A DNA stretch of 34,320 bases from Dehalococcoidia bacterium (GCA_003141235.1 PLLL01000035.1:1-34320); one strand, 5' to 3'. Shown: positions 22,340-30,532, counted from the stretch's first letter. Notes: generated by a model not told the origin, from the letters alone. A program made the numbers and translations.

Positions 22340-24184
22340 GTGGCAGACGTAAAGATATTAGAGCCTGTTCTTAAAAAGGCGCTGGCAAAGCAGGGAATAG
22401 CTGCGGGCAGCGTGGCGCTCTGGCACGATTATGCCCCGCGTTCCCGCGGTAAAAGCTTTTCGCCTTATGCCGGGCACTATCTTGATAATGTGTCAGGGAA
22501 GAAATTCGCTGTAATATCCGGACTGCCAGGGTGTGATGCCTACGGGCAGACGCATGAGCTCGCCTGGTCGGATAAAAACGATACTGTGGAAAATGGGAAC
22601 AATATCTTCCACGCCGCTATCAGTAAGGGCACGGTGCATCTGTTGGCCCTTTCCGACCAGCCGACAGGGGCAAGAAATAGCGATGAAGTAGCCTTTCATC
22701 CGCAGCTATTTATTGATGAAGCGGAGATTCTACCCCTGTCGGACCTGCCCAGGTTGTTAGAAGCAGACCCCGCCAATGAAAACTACCACAATAATGTGCT
22801 GGAATGGAACTATGGAGTATGCCTGCGTAGAATCCGAGTCATTGAGGGTAATTTTCTCGGTTCATGGGTGTTCGTTGCTTCACCGAAGGGCGATGTCCTA
22901 ATCAAGTATAATCAGTCGGGCAAAATTAAGTTACGACTCCAGTACGCTAAAGACGACGATACCGAATTTATTCCAAAATCTTTCTTTGATACAGCCAGAA
23001 GTTATCCTGTCACCATCTCCGATAGCCTCACATTCTATCCCGACGCCAATCCTGAAACCTCAAGTGTGGATGGATTTATAACCCGTGGGGCAACTCAAGA
23101 ATTATGGAGTGCAATAATAGCAGGGGCAGGTACAAATGCGTACCCAAGTAATCCTTCTGGTGGTCCAGGGGCATCTATCGGAGGAGGAACAACTGCTAAC
23201 TATTGGGTATACAATTCAAGGACTATCTTACTCTTTGATACCTCCGCTATACCTGATAACGCTGAAATAACCGCCGCTGTTCTTTCAATGTATGGCTCCA
23301 GCAAAGCATCGGTAGGAGGAGCTATTCCTAATACGAATGTCTACGCATCCACACCTGCTTCAAACACCGATTTAGTGACTACTGACTATTCACAAGTAGG
23401 TTCAACTCCTTTCTGTGATACAGCTATTACCTATGCGAATTGGAATGTGGCTACTCCCTTCTGGAATGATTTCGCCCTCAATGCTGCTGGTATTGCAGCT
23501 ATATCTTTAACCGGTGTATCTAAGTTTAGTCTCAGAAATGCAAACTACGATGTTGCCGCAAGTCAACCTCCTTGGACTTCTGGCGGAGTCTCCTATTTGG
23601 ATGGTTATCTTTCTGAGCAGGGTACAGGATACCAGCCTAAACTGGTGGTGACTTATACCACGGGTGTTACCGAAAAAACATCTGCCGATTTGTGTTCCGG
23701 GATAGACGTTAAAGATGATTATCCTGCAGTTGCGTTAGAAAATTCGGAGACAGGCTCCGGGGTGGATGCTAAAAGTGATTATCCGGCGGCGCTGCTGGCC
23801 GGCCCGGAAACGGGAACAGGAACCGATGCCGGGAGTGGCTATTTCCCGGCAATATTGGCCTCACCCGAGAGCGGTTTGGGAACAGATGTCTCTTCATGGC
23901 TGGCAGTTCTGTTACAGGCGATAGAGACGGCATCGGGTTCTGAACTGGCCGCGGTGGGTAGGGATTCGACGGCGCTGCTGGCGTCGGATTACGGCGGGGG
24001 TTCCGAACTCGGCACATTGCTGAAAACAGTCTTGATTGGTGACGCGGGCGGTGGTGCCGATGCTCTGAAGTCCCTGATAAAAATGGCGGGTTCAAATTCG
24101 GATATACGGTTGTATGAAGGTCTGGGCCAGGAAAAAATACCATCCAGGCAAACAGGAATGCCAAATAAGGAGGTGAATATATGA
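22340..24184 (+). CDS. DNRLRE-domain fibre-like protein
   Basis: 614 aa, starting at GTG 22340 after GGAGACTAAG. Residues about 1-220 form an unknown N-terminal domain. The middle (about 225-440) matches the DNRLRE pattern: SLTFYPDANPETSSVDG, then RTILLFDTSAIPDNAEITAAVLSMYG and YQPKLVVTYTT, a beta-sandwich seen in cell-surface and fibre proteins. The C-terminal 150 residues hold about five diverged repeats around (E)TGxGxDAxSxYPAxLLA. It likely acts in host attachment. The DNRLRE part has AT-richer codon use than the flanks, so it may have been swapped in. It overlaps the next gene as ATGA. Confidence 0.7.
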   Translation: MADVKILEPVLKKALAKQGIAAGSVALWHDYAPRSRGKSFSPYAGHYLDNVSGKKFAVISGLPGCDAYGQTHELAWSDKNDTVENGNNIFHAAISKGTVHLLALSDQPTGARNSDEVAFHPQLFIDEAEILPLSDLPRLLEADPANENYHNNVLEWNYGVCLRRIRVIEGNFLGSWVFVASPKGDVLIKYNQSGKIKLRLQYAKDDDTEFIPKSFFDTARSYPVTISDSLTFYPDANPETSSVDGFITRGATQELWSAIIAGAGTNAYPSNPSGGPGASIGGGTTANYWVYNSRTILLFDTSAIPDNAEITAAVLSMYGSSKASVGGAIPNTNVYASTPASNTDLVTTDYSQVGSTPFCDTAITYANWNVATPFWNDFALNAAGIAAISLTGVSKFSLRNANYDVAASQPPWTSGGVSYLDGYLSEQGTGYQPKLVVTYTTGVTEKTSADLCSGIDVKDDYPAVALENSETGSGVDAKSDYPAALLAGPETGTGTDAGSGYFPAILASPESGLGTDVSSWLAVLLQAIETASGSELAAVGRDSTALLASDYGGGSELGTLLKTVLIGDAGGGADALKSLIKMAGSNSDIRLYEGLGQEKIPSRQTGMPNKEVNI

Positions 24185-24780
24185 ATTTAACGGAAATGAT
24201 TGCTTTAGTCAGGAAGGATTTGCACGATGAGGACAGCGGCAGCTACCGGTGGACAGATGCCGAGCTTACCCGGCATATCAGCCGCGCGGTGAGGGAATTG
24301 TCAGAAAAAATTCCGTTACTGGCCAGGGCTACCCTGCCCACGACGGCAGATTCACGGGAGTTAGATATATCCGGCCTCACTAACCGCATCATGGTCGAAG
24401 CGGTAGAGTATCCGGTAGATGCGTCGCCACCCCGTTATCAGCGGTTCTCTATCTGGGGAGATACCCTGACCATCATCAGCGGCCACGAGCCGGACGGCTC
24501 TAACTGTAATGTTTATTACGGTACTTTGCACACACTGGATGCCAATGGTTCGACAGTCCCGGTCAAGTATGAGGATCTGGTGGCCACCGGCGCCTGCGGC
24601 TATGCGGCCATCGAGGAGGCGGCCTACGCTATTAACCGGGTCAATGCCGGCGGCACGATGACCGCCGCCGAGTTCCGTCTCTGGGGAGGCGAGCGGCTGG
24701 GCATCTTCCAGGAGAGGCTTAAGAGGCTGGGCAGAAAGCAGCGGGTTAGAGCTCAGCAGCTTTTTAAGTCTCAAGACTGA
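24181..24780 (+). CDS. Head-tail connector-like protein
   Basis: 199 aa. The N-terminus MNLTEMIALVRKDLHDEDSGSYRWTDAELTRHISRAVRELSEKIP is typical of small phage adaptor/connector proteins with a helical gp6/gp15-like fold. A beta-rich middle and a helical C-terminus (EEAAYAINRVNAGGT...ERLKRLGRKQRVRAQQLF) follow. The start overlaps the upstream stop by four bases (ATGA) and GGAGG lies before it. Connector proteins join portal ring and tail; with the portal broken, its partner is missing. Confidence 0.55.
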   Translation: MNLTEMIALVRKDLHDEDSGSYRWTDAELTRHISRAVRELSEKIPLLARATLPTTADSRELDISGLTNRIMVEAVEYPVDASPPRYQRFSIWGDTLTIISGHEPDGSNCNVYYGTLHTLDANGSTVPVKYEDLVATGACGYAAIEEAAYAINRVNAGGTMTAAEFRLWGGERLGIFQERLKRLGRKQRVRAQQLFKSQD

Positions 24781-24800
24781 AGCGCATGGAGGATATTGAA

Positions 24801-25016
24801 ATGAAAGAGTGGATAGAGTTTATCAAGGCTGTTATCCGGCCCTTCATCATCGTCTGGGGCGCTGTCCTCTACGGGATTTGCATCATCAAGGCGATTGAAG
24901 TACCGGACTTGCTGGCGGTGCTGGTCACCGCTGTTATCACCGAGTACTTTGGTGAAAGAGCCGTTTTAAGGTTCAAGGAAAATGCCGCCAGCGGAGACAC
25001 AAAGGGGGAATCATGA
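24801..25016 (+). CDS. Holin-like small membrane protein
   Basis: 71 aa from the ATG at 24801, preferred over 24786 because GGAGG (24788-24792) lies eight bases before it. Two hydrophobic segments (about 13-33 and 36-52) are joined by a short turn, followed by a charged tail (RFKENAASGDTKGES). Size and shape fit a class II holin, or another small membrane protein of the tail module. No lysin is next to it. Its stop overlaps the next start as ATGA. Confidence 0.5.
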   Translation: MKEWIEFIKAVIRPFIIVWGAVLYGICIIKAIEVPDLLAVLVTAVITEYFGERAVLRFKENAASGDTKGES

Positions 25017-27010
25017 GGCAATTATCTACTACGCTTTTAACTGCCCAGAAGCAGGCAGCTACAATCCCTTGTGTCAAAGTTGCCGCCGCCAATAAAATTG
25101 CCGGCGTGGTCAGGTACGACTGGAGCCGTCTTTATACCGGCTCCGAGGATGATTATTACCATGCCATGGCCATGCCCGGCGATGGCTCCCTTATCCGCGC
25201 CAGGGCAACGCTGCCGGCTGATTCACGGAAGCTCTACCGCCAGCGGGTGGCCGATCCCGGTGCGGGCAGCGATTTCAGCCAGTGGACTTATACCGGACAG
25301 TATAATGCCGTCGTAACAGCAGCGGCGGCGCTGGGCGCCGAGGTGTCCATCTTCTGGACCAACACCAGTCGTGAGATCAGGCGTATCAAGAGCACCGATT
25401 ACGGCGTCAGCTGGGGCAGTTCCGAGCTTATCGACTATACGCCTACCACCGCTATTTACGGTCTGACAGCCGCCTACAAATCTAACGGCGATCTGGCTAT
25501 TTTCTTCGCTGACCAGGCTACGCTTTACGTTAAAAAGAACTTAAGCGGCACCTGGCAGACCAAGGCGGCCTGGGATAAGACCACCGGCAACCTGTCCGGC
25601 GCGGCAGCTATCTACAGCGGCGACTGGTATCTGCTGCTGACCGGCAAGGATAGTTCCGGTAATTTCAAGCTCTGGAGCCTGGTTTATGGCGATGGCGGCG
25701 AAGTCGCCGCCGGAAGCTGGTCGGCGCTGAAAGAGCTGGCCTCGGCGCCGTCCGGCGGAACATTCGAGTATCGCCAGCCGTTCCTGGACAAAACCGATGC
25801 CTGCAGATGTTTCTTCGTCGAGGCGTTTACCGGCAATGAGGCCTATAGCCGGCCTTTCTGGTCATATGCAGTTCCCGGCGCGAGTTTCGTCGATGGCCTG
25901 TGGCATGAGCCGGTACCGTTTAATCTTTCATCCGCGTATGGTCTGTCCATACGCCACCTGGGCGACTATGCCTGGCTGACTGCCCCCGGCGGCGTGTGGC
26001 GAGCGCCGATGGCAGCTCAAAGTATTGATTTGACGGAAGACATCATCAGCGTCAGACAGGAGCTTGACGAAAAGGCGGGCACTATAACCATTGAATTAAA
26101 GAATGAAGACGGAAAATATACCGCGCCGGGGCAGGGTGACCTGGCTGTCCTCGATATCGGCTGCCAGATAGAATTCAGTCCGGGCTACGTGACGGCGGAC
26201 GGCAGCGAGTGGAGCGCCGGGCCGAGCTTTTTCCTTGAAGCCCTGGAGCATAACAGCGCCGGCGGTCTTGCCAGCCTGGTACTTCACGCACGGGATGGTT
26301 GGGCGGCGCTCGGGGAATGGGAGGCCAGACACCAGTTCCGCTGGAACAAAACTACCGGTGATTTCAGCGTTAAATCCATTATCGCTTTCGTGCTGGGCAG
26401 GGCCGGCCTGAAGCTGGAAGTGGAATCGCAGTCGGCGGTGATAACCGGCTTTTACCCGGACTTTACGGTCAGTCCGGGCGATGACGGCCGGACGGTTATA
26501 ACCCGGCTGCTGTCTTTCGTTCCCGATGTCCTTTTCGTTGAGGGCGATAAAGCATATCTTGTTAATCCGCTGGCTACCGATAACTCCGTTTACAGCTATG
26601 GCGGGGCGCATACTATCCGGGAAGGCCGTTATCGCCTAGGAGCTATGGGTAAAAATCGCGTGCAGGTGGAAGGTGATGCCAGCGGCGCGTTGGTTCTGGC
26701 CGATAATTTCACCTGGGACGAAATAGGCCGGAGTTATGACCGCCTGGACAAGGTAGGGGATAAAAACCTGAGTACAGTGGCCAAAGCTAAAGACCGCGGC
26801 CAGGCCATTTTAAGAGAAATGGAAATCAAGGCGGTGAGCGGCGCGATTGTCACACCCGTAAACTGCGGGCAGCAGCTATATGATGTCATCGATATTACCG
26901 ATGTAAAGGCCGGGCTCAACGCCGCCAAGAGAAGGGTGCTCGGTCTGGTACTGGTCTACCAGCCCCGCCGGGGGGAATACAGCCAGCGTATCTTGCTGGG
27001 AGGGGTGTAG
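25013..27010 (+). CDS. Large tail/baseplate protein with a propeller-like N-terminal half
   Basis: 665 aa. Residues about 30-350 contain repeated beta-strand patterns with an Asp-box-like motif (STDYGVSWGSS) as in sialidase-type propellers. The C-terminal half opens with an EDIISVRQELDEKAGTITIELKNEDGKYTAPG segment. It continues with domains resembling tail-hub/baseplate proteins (VLGRAGLKLEVESQ; GRTVITRLLSFVPDVLFVEGDKAYLVNP). The best guess is a tail hub or receptor-facing tail protein that binds glycans; enzymatic activity cannot be read. It is GC-rich, full-looking, and overlaps the holin-like gene by four bases. Confidence 0.6.
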   Translation: MRQLSTTLLTAQKQAATIPCVKVAAANKIAGVVRYDWSRLYTGSEDDYYHAMAMPGDGSLIRARATLPADSRKLYRQRVADPGAGSDFSQWTYTGQYNAVVTAAAALGAEVSIFWTNTSREIRRIKSTDYGVSWGSSELIDYTPTTAIYGLTAAYKSNGDLAIFFADQATLYVKKNLSGTWQTKAAWDKTTGNLSGAAAIYSGDWYLLLTGKDSSGNFKLWSLVYGDGGEVAAGSWSALKELASAPSGGTFEYRQPFLDKTDACRCFFVEAFTGNEAYSRPFWSYAVPGASFVDGLWHEPVPFNLSSAYGLSIRHLGDYAWLTAPGGVWRAPMAAQSIDLTEDIISVRQELDEKAGTITIELKNEDGKYTAPGQGDLAVLDIGCQIEFSPGYVTADGSEWSAGPSFFLEALEHNSAGGLASLVLHARDGWAALGEWEARHQFRWNKTTGDFSVKSIIAFVLGRAGLKLEVESQSAVITGFYPDFTVSPGDDGRTVITRLLSFVPDVLFVEGDKAYLVNPLATDNSVYSYGGAHTIREGRYRLGAMGKNRVQVEGDASGALVLADNFTWDEIGRSYDRLDKVGDKNLSTVAKAKDRGQAILREMEIKAVSGAIVTPVNCGQQLYDVIDITDVKAGLNAAKRRVLGLVLVYQPRRGEYSQRILLGGV

Positions 27011-27011
27011 T

Positions 27012-27224
27012 ATGAAATTACGAAAAGCGGAACTCAGGAGTTTCAACTCCGGCAACTATACGGCCACGATACGTATTGCGGGGGGATACAAAGTTTACCT
27101 GGAAGATTTGAGCGTAGCGCGGAATCTGGCCACGGCGGAAATGGTGACCGGCCGCAATGTCGCCGTGATATTTTTCGATGATAATAACCCCAAAGATGCG
27201 GTTATCGTGGCGGTTTACACATGA
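27012..27224 (+). CDS. Small beta-rich phage protein
   Basis: 70 aa, starting one base after the large tail protein's stop. Alternating hydrophobic residues (YTATIRIAGGYKVYLEDL; NVAVIFFDDNNPKDAVIVAVYT) suggest a small OB-like beta barrel. The position behind the tail hub suggests a baseplate accessory protein. No recognised family. It is the last phage-like gene on this side. Confidence 0.6.
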   Translation: MKLRKAELRSFNSGNYTATIRIAGGYKVYLEDLSVARNLATAEMVTGRNVAVIFFDDNNPKDAVIVAVYT

Positions 27225-27324
27225 TCCCCGGGTTTATATAGCTTGCTGTGGAGACCAGGCGTTAAGCGCTTTCCTGCACTTCCAGGGTAAGTATCTTTTC
27301 TGAGCCGCCTTCGAGATAAAGAAA

Positions 27325-27360
27325 GACCACCCGGTTTTACTGACTAAGCTCCGGATGGTC
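27325..27360. other. Imperfect hairpin after the phage block
   Basis: GACCACCCGG (27325-27334) pairs with CCGGATGGTC (27351-27360): 9 bp with one mismatch and a 16-nt loop. It lacks a T run. It may mark the end of the phage transcript or the junction with chromosomal DNA. The rest of 27225-27393 shows nothing recognisable. Confidence 0.4.
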
Positions 27361-27393
27361 GGCGGCTTATAGGCCTCCAGCGATTACGTTAAA

Positions 27394-28182
27394 TTAAGAT
27401 TTATCGCTGACAAAAGACTTAAAACGTGCCATTAGACTTTCTTTAAACTCGATGAACTCCGTCCTGGTGACATATTGTCCGGTGCCGGCATCTCTGGTGC
27501 CCTTGCCGCGGATTAGCATTGGCAGGCTTCTCTGGGCGGCTTCAAAGACGGTGTGGGTCAGTTCATTATTCACCAGCTTGTTCTGCACCATCCTCAGGTT
27601 GCGCCGGATTACATCTTCGCTGATATCGAGTTTGGCAGCGGCTTGTTCGAGGCTGGCGCCGCCGGCGATAGCGCTTAAAATCAGTGACTCTTTAGAGTTC
27701 AGGTTAGCCAGGATGTTATCAATCTGCTGGTTGATGGTAGCCACATCTTTGAACTCTATAAGCACTTTGGCCGCCAGTCCCGGCAGGAACAGCTCATCGA
27801 TGATAGGGAGGCTTCCCTGAGCGACCACCCTGATGATATTCAGTAGATATTCGGGTTCGATATCTTTGGTAAGGCAGGCGCTGGCGCCGCACTTGATGGC
27901 CTGGAATATCTTTTCCTCGGCCTTTTTCTCCAGAATAAGGATAACAGAAACCGAAGGGAGGTTCCGCTTGATGCGGCGGGTAATATCACATCCATCGGTC
28001 GCGGTATCTTGAAGACTCAGGATGGCAATGTGCGGCGGATTAGCTTCGATGAGGGGAAGAGCCTCTTCGTTGCCGGTCGCTTCGCCGGTTACTTCAAAGT
28101 CTTCCTCACCCGAGAGGATGAAGTGAATACCCTCTCGGAAAAGAACCTGCGGGTCTGAAAGAAACACTCTTATTTTTTCCAT
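27394..28182 (-). CDS. NarL-type response regulator with a degenerate receiver
   Basis: 262 aa. The receiver (1-125) keeps the overall pattern (VFLSDPQVLFREGI...GASACLTKDIEPEYLL, with D10 and K106). The phosphoacceptor position reads AILSLQDTATDG, so the expected Asp is Ser56, and the switch Thr also appears replaced. Phosphorylation at the usual site is therefore unlikely. A LuxR-type helix-turn-helix follows (LNSKESLILSAIAGGASLEQAAAKLDISEDVIRRNL). The C-terminal 60 residues are an extra tail ending KSFVSDKS. It stands alone with its own promoter; the histidine kinase at 29141 is probably not its partner. Confidence 0.85.
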   Translation of the reverse strand: MEKIRVFLSDPQVLFREGIHFILSGEEDFEVTGEATGNEEALPLIEANPPHIAILSLQDTATDGCDITRRIKRNLPSVSVILILEKKAEEKIFQAIKCGASACLTKDIEPEYLLNIIRVVAQGSLPIIDELFLPGLAAKVLIEFKDVATINQQIDNILANLNSKESLILSAIAGGASLEQAAAKLDISEDVIRRNLRMVQNKLVNNELTHTVFEAAQRSLPMLIRGKGTRDAGTGQYVTRTEFIEFKESLMARFKSFVSDKS

Positions 28183-28218
28183 CTTTTCTATCGTCCTGCC
28201 CTTAAAATAGATTCATAT

Positions 28219-28247
28219 ATTCTACATAATTATTTTACTCTTTCCAA
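28219..28247 (-). promoter_or_regulatory. Candidate promoter of the pseudo-receiver regulator
   Basis: On the minus strand TTGGAA (28247-28242), a 17-bp spacer, TAGAAT (28224-28219), 37 bp before the ATG. The surrounding 28183-28380 is AT-rich and without a gene. Confidence 0.45.
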
Positions 28248-28401
28248 TTTAACATAGAAAAATAAAAATGTGTCTAAGGATTATAAATTAATCATAAAGA
28301 TTTATAAACTTTTAATTAAGAAATAATACCGGAATGAAAAAAGGAAGCGAAAACAAAGTAAAAACGAGGTATCTATTGTTGATGGTGTGGAATAAAGGCG
28401 A

Positions 28402-28425
28402 ACTTGCCCGGAGAACAAGGCAAGT
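28402..28425 (-). terminator. Possible terminator of the kinase/regulator operon
   Basis: ACTTGCC and GGCAAGT form a 7-bp stem with a 10-nt loop just past the regulator's stop. On the minus strand it is followed by TCGCCTTTATT, a weak T-rich tail. Confidence 0.4.
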
Positions 28426-28430
28426 GATAT

Positions 28431-29129
28431 TCAACTGGATATAGGCCGGATAAACTTGTAGCCGATGCCGTGCTCGGTTACGATGATGCCGGGGGTCTCG
28501 GAATTATCCTCGATTTTTTGCCTGAGGTGCTGGATATGCACCCTCAGCAGGTCACGGGCGTCCACGTAGGTGTCTCCCCAGACCTTGGCGAGCAGACTCT
28601 CATGGGATAGTATACGGCCTTCATTCCGGATGAGGTGATAGAGCAATTTTCTTTCCGTAGAGGTAAGCTTTATCGGTTTACCGTTCAGGAGGACTTCATT
28701 ACGGGCAAAGTCTACGGATAGCTTGCCGGAAGTAAATGGGCGTTCATCACCGGGTACACCCAGTCCTTGGACGCGCCGCAGGACGGCCTGCACCCGGGCG
28801 ATAAGCTCGATATGGCTAAAAGGTTTGGTGATATAATCGTCGGCGCCCAGTTCCAGCCCTTTGGCAATGTCCGTATCCTCGCCCCTGACGGTCAGCATGA
28901 GTACCGGAACATCGGAGAAACGGCGTATCTCTTTAAGTACCTGGTAGCCATCCATGTCCGGCAGGCCGATATCGAGGATTACAACATCAGGACTTTCATT
29001 CTCGACGAGGTCTACACCTTTACGCCCGTTGGCCGCCGTTATCACTGTAGTACCACTCCATCGCAGTTGGAAACACAACGAAACGACTTCAACGATACCG
29101 GGGTCGTCTTCTACTACCAGAACCTTCAT
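28431..29129 (-). CDS. OmpR/PhoB-type response regulator
   Basis: 232 aa. Intact receiver: acidic pair E7-D8-D9, phosphoacceptor D53 (VILDIGLPDMDG), T81 and K103 (DYITKPFS). A winged-helix OmpR-type domain follows (FARNEVLLNGKPIKLTSTERKLLYHLIRNEGRILSHESLL; GIGYKFIRP). I moved the start from the TTG at 29144 to the ATG at 29129, because AAGGAGCGCT precedes it and the TTG lies upstream of that binding site. It lies 11 bp behind the histidine kinase and is surely its cognate regulator. The KdpE-like receiver hints at ion or stress control, but no kdp genes are present. Confidence 0.92.
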   Translation of the reverse strand: MKVLVVEDDPGIVEVVSLCFQLRWSGTTVITAANGRKGVDLVENESPDVVILDIGLPDMDGYQVLKEIRRFSDVPVLMLTVRGEDTDIAKGLELGADDYITKPFSHIELIARVQAVLRRVQGLGVPGDERPFTSGKLSVDFARNEVLLNGKPIKLTSTERKLLYHLIRNEGRILSHESLLAKVWGDTYVDARDLLRVHIQHLRQKIEDNSETPGIIVTEHGIGYKFIRPISS

Positions 29130-29140
29130 AGCGCTCCTTA

Positions 29141-29854
29141 TCAAACAGCCCGTGTTGAAGGTCTTCGCGGCACAAAGAAGGAAAAGGTGCTACCGCTACC
29201 CGAGTCGCTTTCAACCCAGATTCTACCTCTATGCAGCTCGATAACCTGTTTGGACAATGCCAGCCCCAGCCCCAGTCCTGGTTGGCGCTGCCTGTCGGCG
29301 GCGATACGGCTGTAAGGTTTGAATAGACGGGACTGCTCTTCCTTGGCGATGCCTATACCGTTATCTTTTACGGCTACCATAATGCCGGAGTCCTGTTCCC
29401 ATACCTTTATGGAAATACTGCCGCCCTGGGGTGTGAACTTAACGGCATTGGTCATCAGGTTCATTAATACCTGCTCCAGCCTTGGCCCATCTCCGTGGAT
29501 GATGGGTAAATAACCGGGTAAGTCCGTCGTAAGCTTATGCCCTTTGCCCTGAAGAAGCGGAGTGATTTGCACGCACACTCCTTGAACAATCGACTTCATA
29601 TCCACCGGCTCGAACTGCATCTGGATTTTTCCGCTGCCTGTTTTCACAGTGTCTAAAAGTTCGGCCAGCCGTTTTTCCAGCGTGTTGGAGTTCTGAATGA
29701 TGGTCTGAATAAGCTTCTGGGAGGATTTATCGGCGATGTTCTCAAGTTCTTCGCCCAATAAACCTGCCGCGGCAATAATCGAGGTCAGGGGAGTTTTTAA
29801 TTCATGGCTGAGGGTATCAATAAACCTCAACCATTCTTCTTCTTTAGTTTCCAT
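29141..29854 (-). CDS. Soluble sensor histidine kinase without a sensor domain
   Basis: 237 aa. It starts almost directly with the HisKA domain (H17 in IDTLSHELKTPLTS). The ATPase domain follows: N box LMNLMTNAVKFTP, G1 VAVKDNGIGI, and G2 PGLGLGLALSKQVIELHRGRIWVESDSGSGSTFSFFVP. There is no TM helix or PAS/GAF input domain, so it must sense through another protein or has lost its input part. First gene of a two-gene operon with the OmpR-type regulator. Confidence 0.92.
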   Translation of the reverse strand: METKEEEWLRFIDTLSHELKTPLTSIIAAAGLLGEELENIADKSSQKLIQTIIQNSNTLEKRLAELLDTVKTGSGKIQMQFEPVDMKSIVQGVCVQITPLLQGKGHKLTTDLPGYLPIIHGDGPRLEQVLMNLMTNAVKFTPQGGSISIKVWEQDSGIMVAVKDNGIGIAKEEQSRLFKPYSRIAADRQRQPGLGLGLALSKQVIELHRGRIWVESDSGSGSTFSFFVPRRPSTRAV

Positions 29855-29893
29855 TCTTTATATGCCTTTAATAACGGGCGTTAGATTTAATTT

Positions 29894-29922
29894 AATGTAG
29901 CACGTTTTCAGGCGTGTATCAA
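29894..29922 (-). promoter_or_regulatory. Promoter of the kinase/regulator operon
   Basis: On the minus strand TTGATA (29922-29917), a 17-bp spacer containing the inverted pair CACG...CGTG, and TACATT (29899-29894). The leader to the kinase ATG is about 35 nt. Confidence 0.55.
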
Positions 29923-29983
29923 GTATTAACGTCCGTAACAGGGTGGCTTAAGCAGACGGTACTTAAAGCGGCACAGGGTAAGG

Positions 29984-30370
29984 CTATTTGGCCATTCCTT
30001 TAGCCATGTTTTTCAGAATGCTAAGGATGCCGATGACGGCCCGTTGTACCTCAGGAGGCTCTTCGCCAAGCATTCTGGCCACATACGGGTCAAGCTGCCG
30101 GCTGGTATAGCGTGCCCCGGTTTCTTCAACCCCGCCATGAGCCTGAGGAGAGAGAAAACCGGCCAGGGTGAATAGCTCATCCTCGTCAAAACCCAGGGGC
30201 TTGGCGATACGACGCAATATCCGCGCTGATGGAAAGCGTTCGCCCCTTTCTATCCGCCCCAGATGAGATGAAGATACACTGGACTCTGCGGCGAGCTCCT
30301 GGAGAGTTAAAGGGACCTTGATTCTTTGCTGCTTAATTATTTTTCCCAGGTCACTATTAGAATAATCCAT
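29984..30370 (-). CDS. XRE-family transcriptional regulator
   Basis: 128 aa. Residues about 8-62 are a Cro/CI-type helix-turn-helix (LGKIIKQQRIKVPLTLQELAAESSVSSSHLGRIERGERFPSARILRRIAKPLG). The C-terminal half is helical (DPYVARMLGEEPPEVQRAVIGILSILKNMAKGMAK) and may mediate dimerisation. The start is fixed at 30370 because the HTH begins a few residues later. Only 8 bases separate a TATAAT from this ATG, so there is no Shine-Dalgarno and the mRNA is probably leaderless. The palindrome in the promoter spacer suggests autorepression. Confidence 0.85.
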   Translation of the reverse strand: MDYSNSDLGKIIKQQRIKVPLTLQELAAESSVSSSHLGRIERGERFPSARILRRIAKPLGFDEDELFTLAGFLSPQAHGGVEETGARYTSRQLDPYVARMLGEEPPEVQRAVIGILSILKNMAKGMAK

Positions 30371-30378
30371 AACATTAT

Positions 30379-30407
30379 ATTATAATATGCCATTTGGCAA
30401 ATGTCAA
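30379..30407 (-). promoter_or_regulatory. Perfect consensus promoter with TGCCA-N2-TGGCA operator
   Basis: On the minus strand TTGACA (30407-30402), a 17-bp spacer and TATAAT (30384-30379). The palindrome TGCCATTTGGCA (30388-30399) lies wholly in the spacer, an ideal autorepressor site for the XRE protein it drives. Confidence 0.85.
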
Positions 30408-30473
30408 GCCCCTGTGAGGCGCATTCACTAGCGCTATGTCCATATTTTGGCTTTTTAGTGTTGCCGGAATTTC

Positions 30474-30502
30474 TTGACGCTTTTACGTTCCGACTATATA
30501 AT
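30474..30502 (+). promoter_or_regulatory. Strong promoter of the attenuator leader / FAD oxidoreductase
   Basis: TTGACG (30474-30479), a 17-bp spacer, TATAAT (30497-30502). Transcription should begin near 30509, giving a leader of about 95 nt before the coding region. Confidence 0.8.
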
Positions 30503-30532
30503 TAATTCAGTCTTGCGCCTGCTGTCCGGAGG

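Larger units (their letters stand above)
12207..27224 (+). mobile_element. Degraded, split tailed-phage provirus with cargo genes
   Basis: Phage-type genes occur in two blocks. At 12207-14086 are a small ORF, a small-terminase-like gene and the large terminase. At 19450-27224 are regulators, a collapsed portal, the capsid protein and tail genes. About 5.3 kb of non-phage genes lies between them. No integrase, maturation protease, tail tape measure or lysin is seen, and I found no att repeats, so the boundaries are those of the outermost phage-like genes. It may be one interrupted provirus or two separate remnants. Confidence 0.7.

Noticed and set aside
27225-27393. tRNA or att site after the last phage gene
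   Set aside because: No cloverleaf or CCA end could be drawn, and no matching direct repeat was found on the other side of the provirus.
28334-28444. 36-codon plus-strand ORF in the AT-rich gap (MKKGSENK...)
   Set aside because: No convincing binding site, no domain, and it overlaps the hairpin at the end of the regulator operon.
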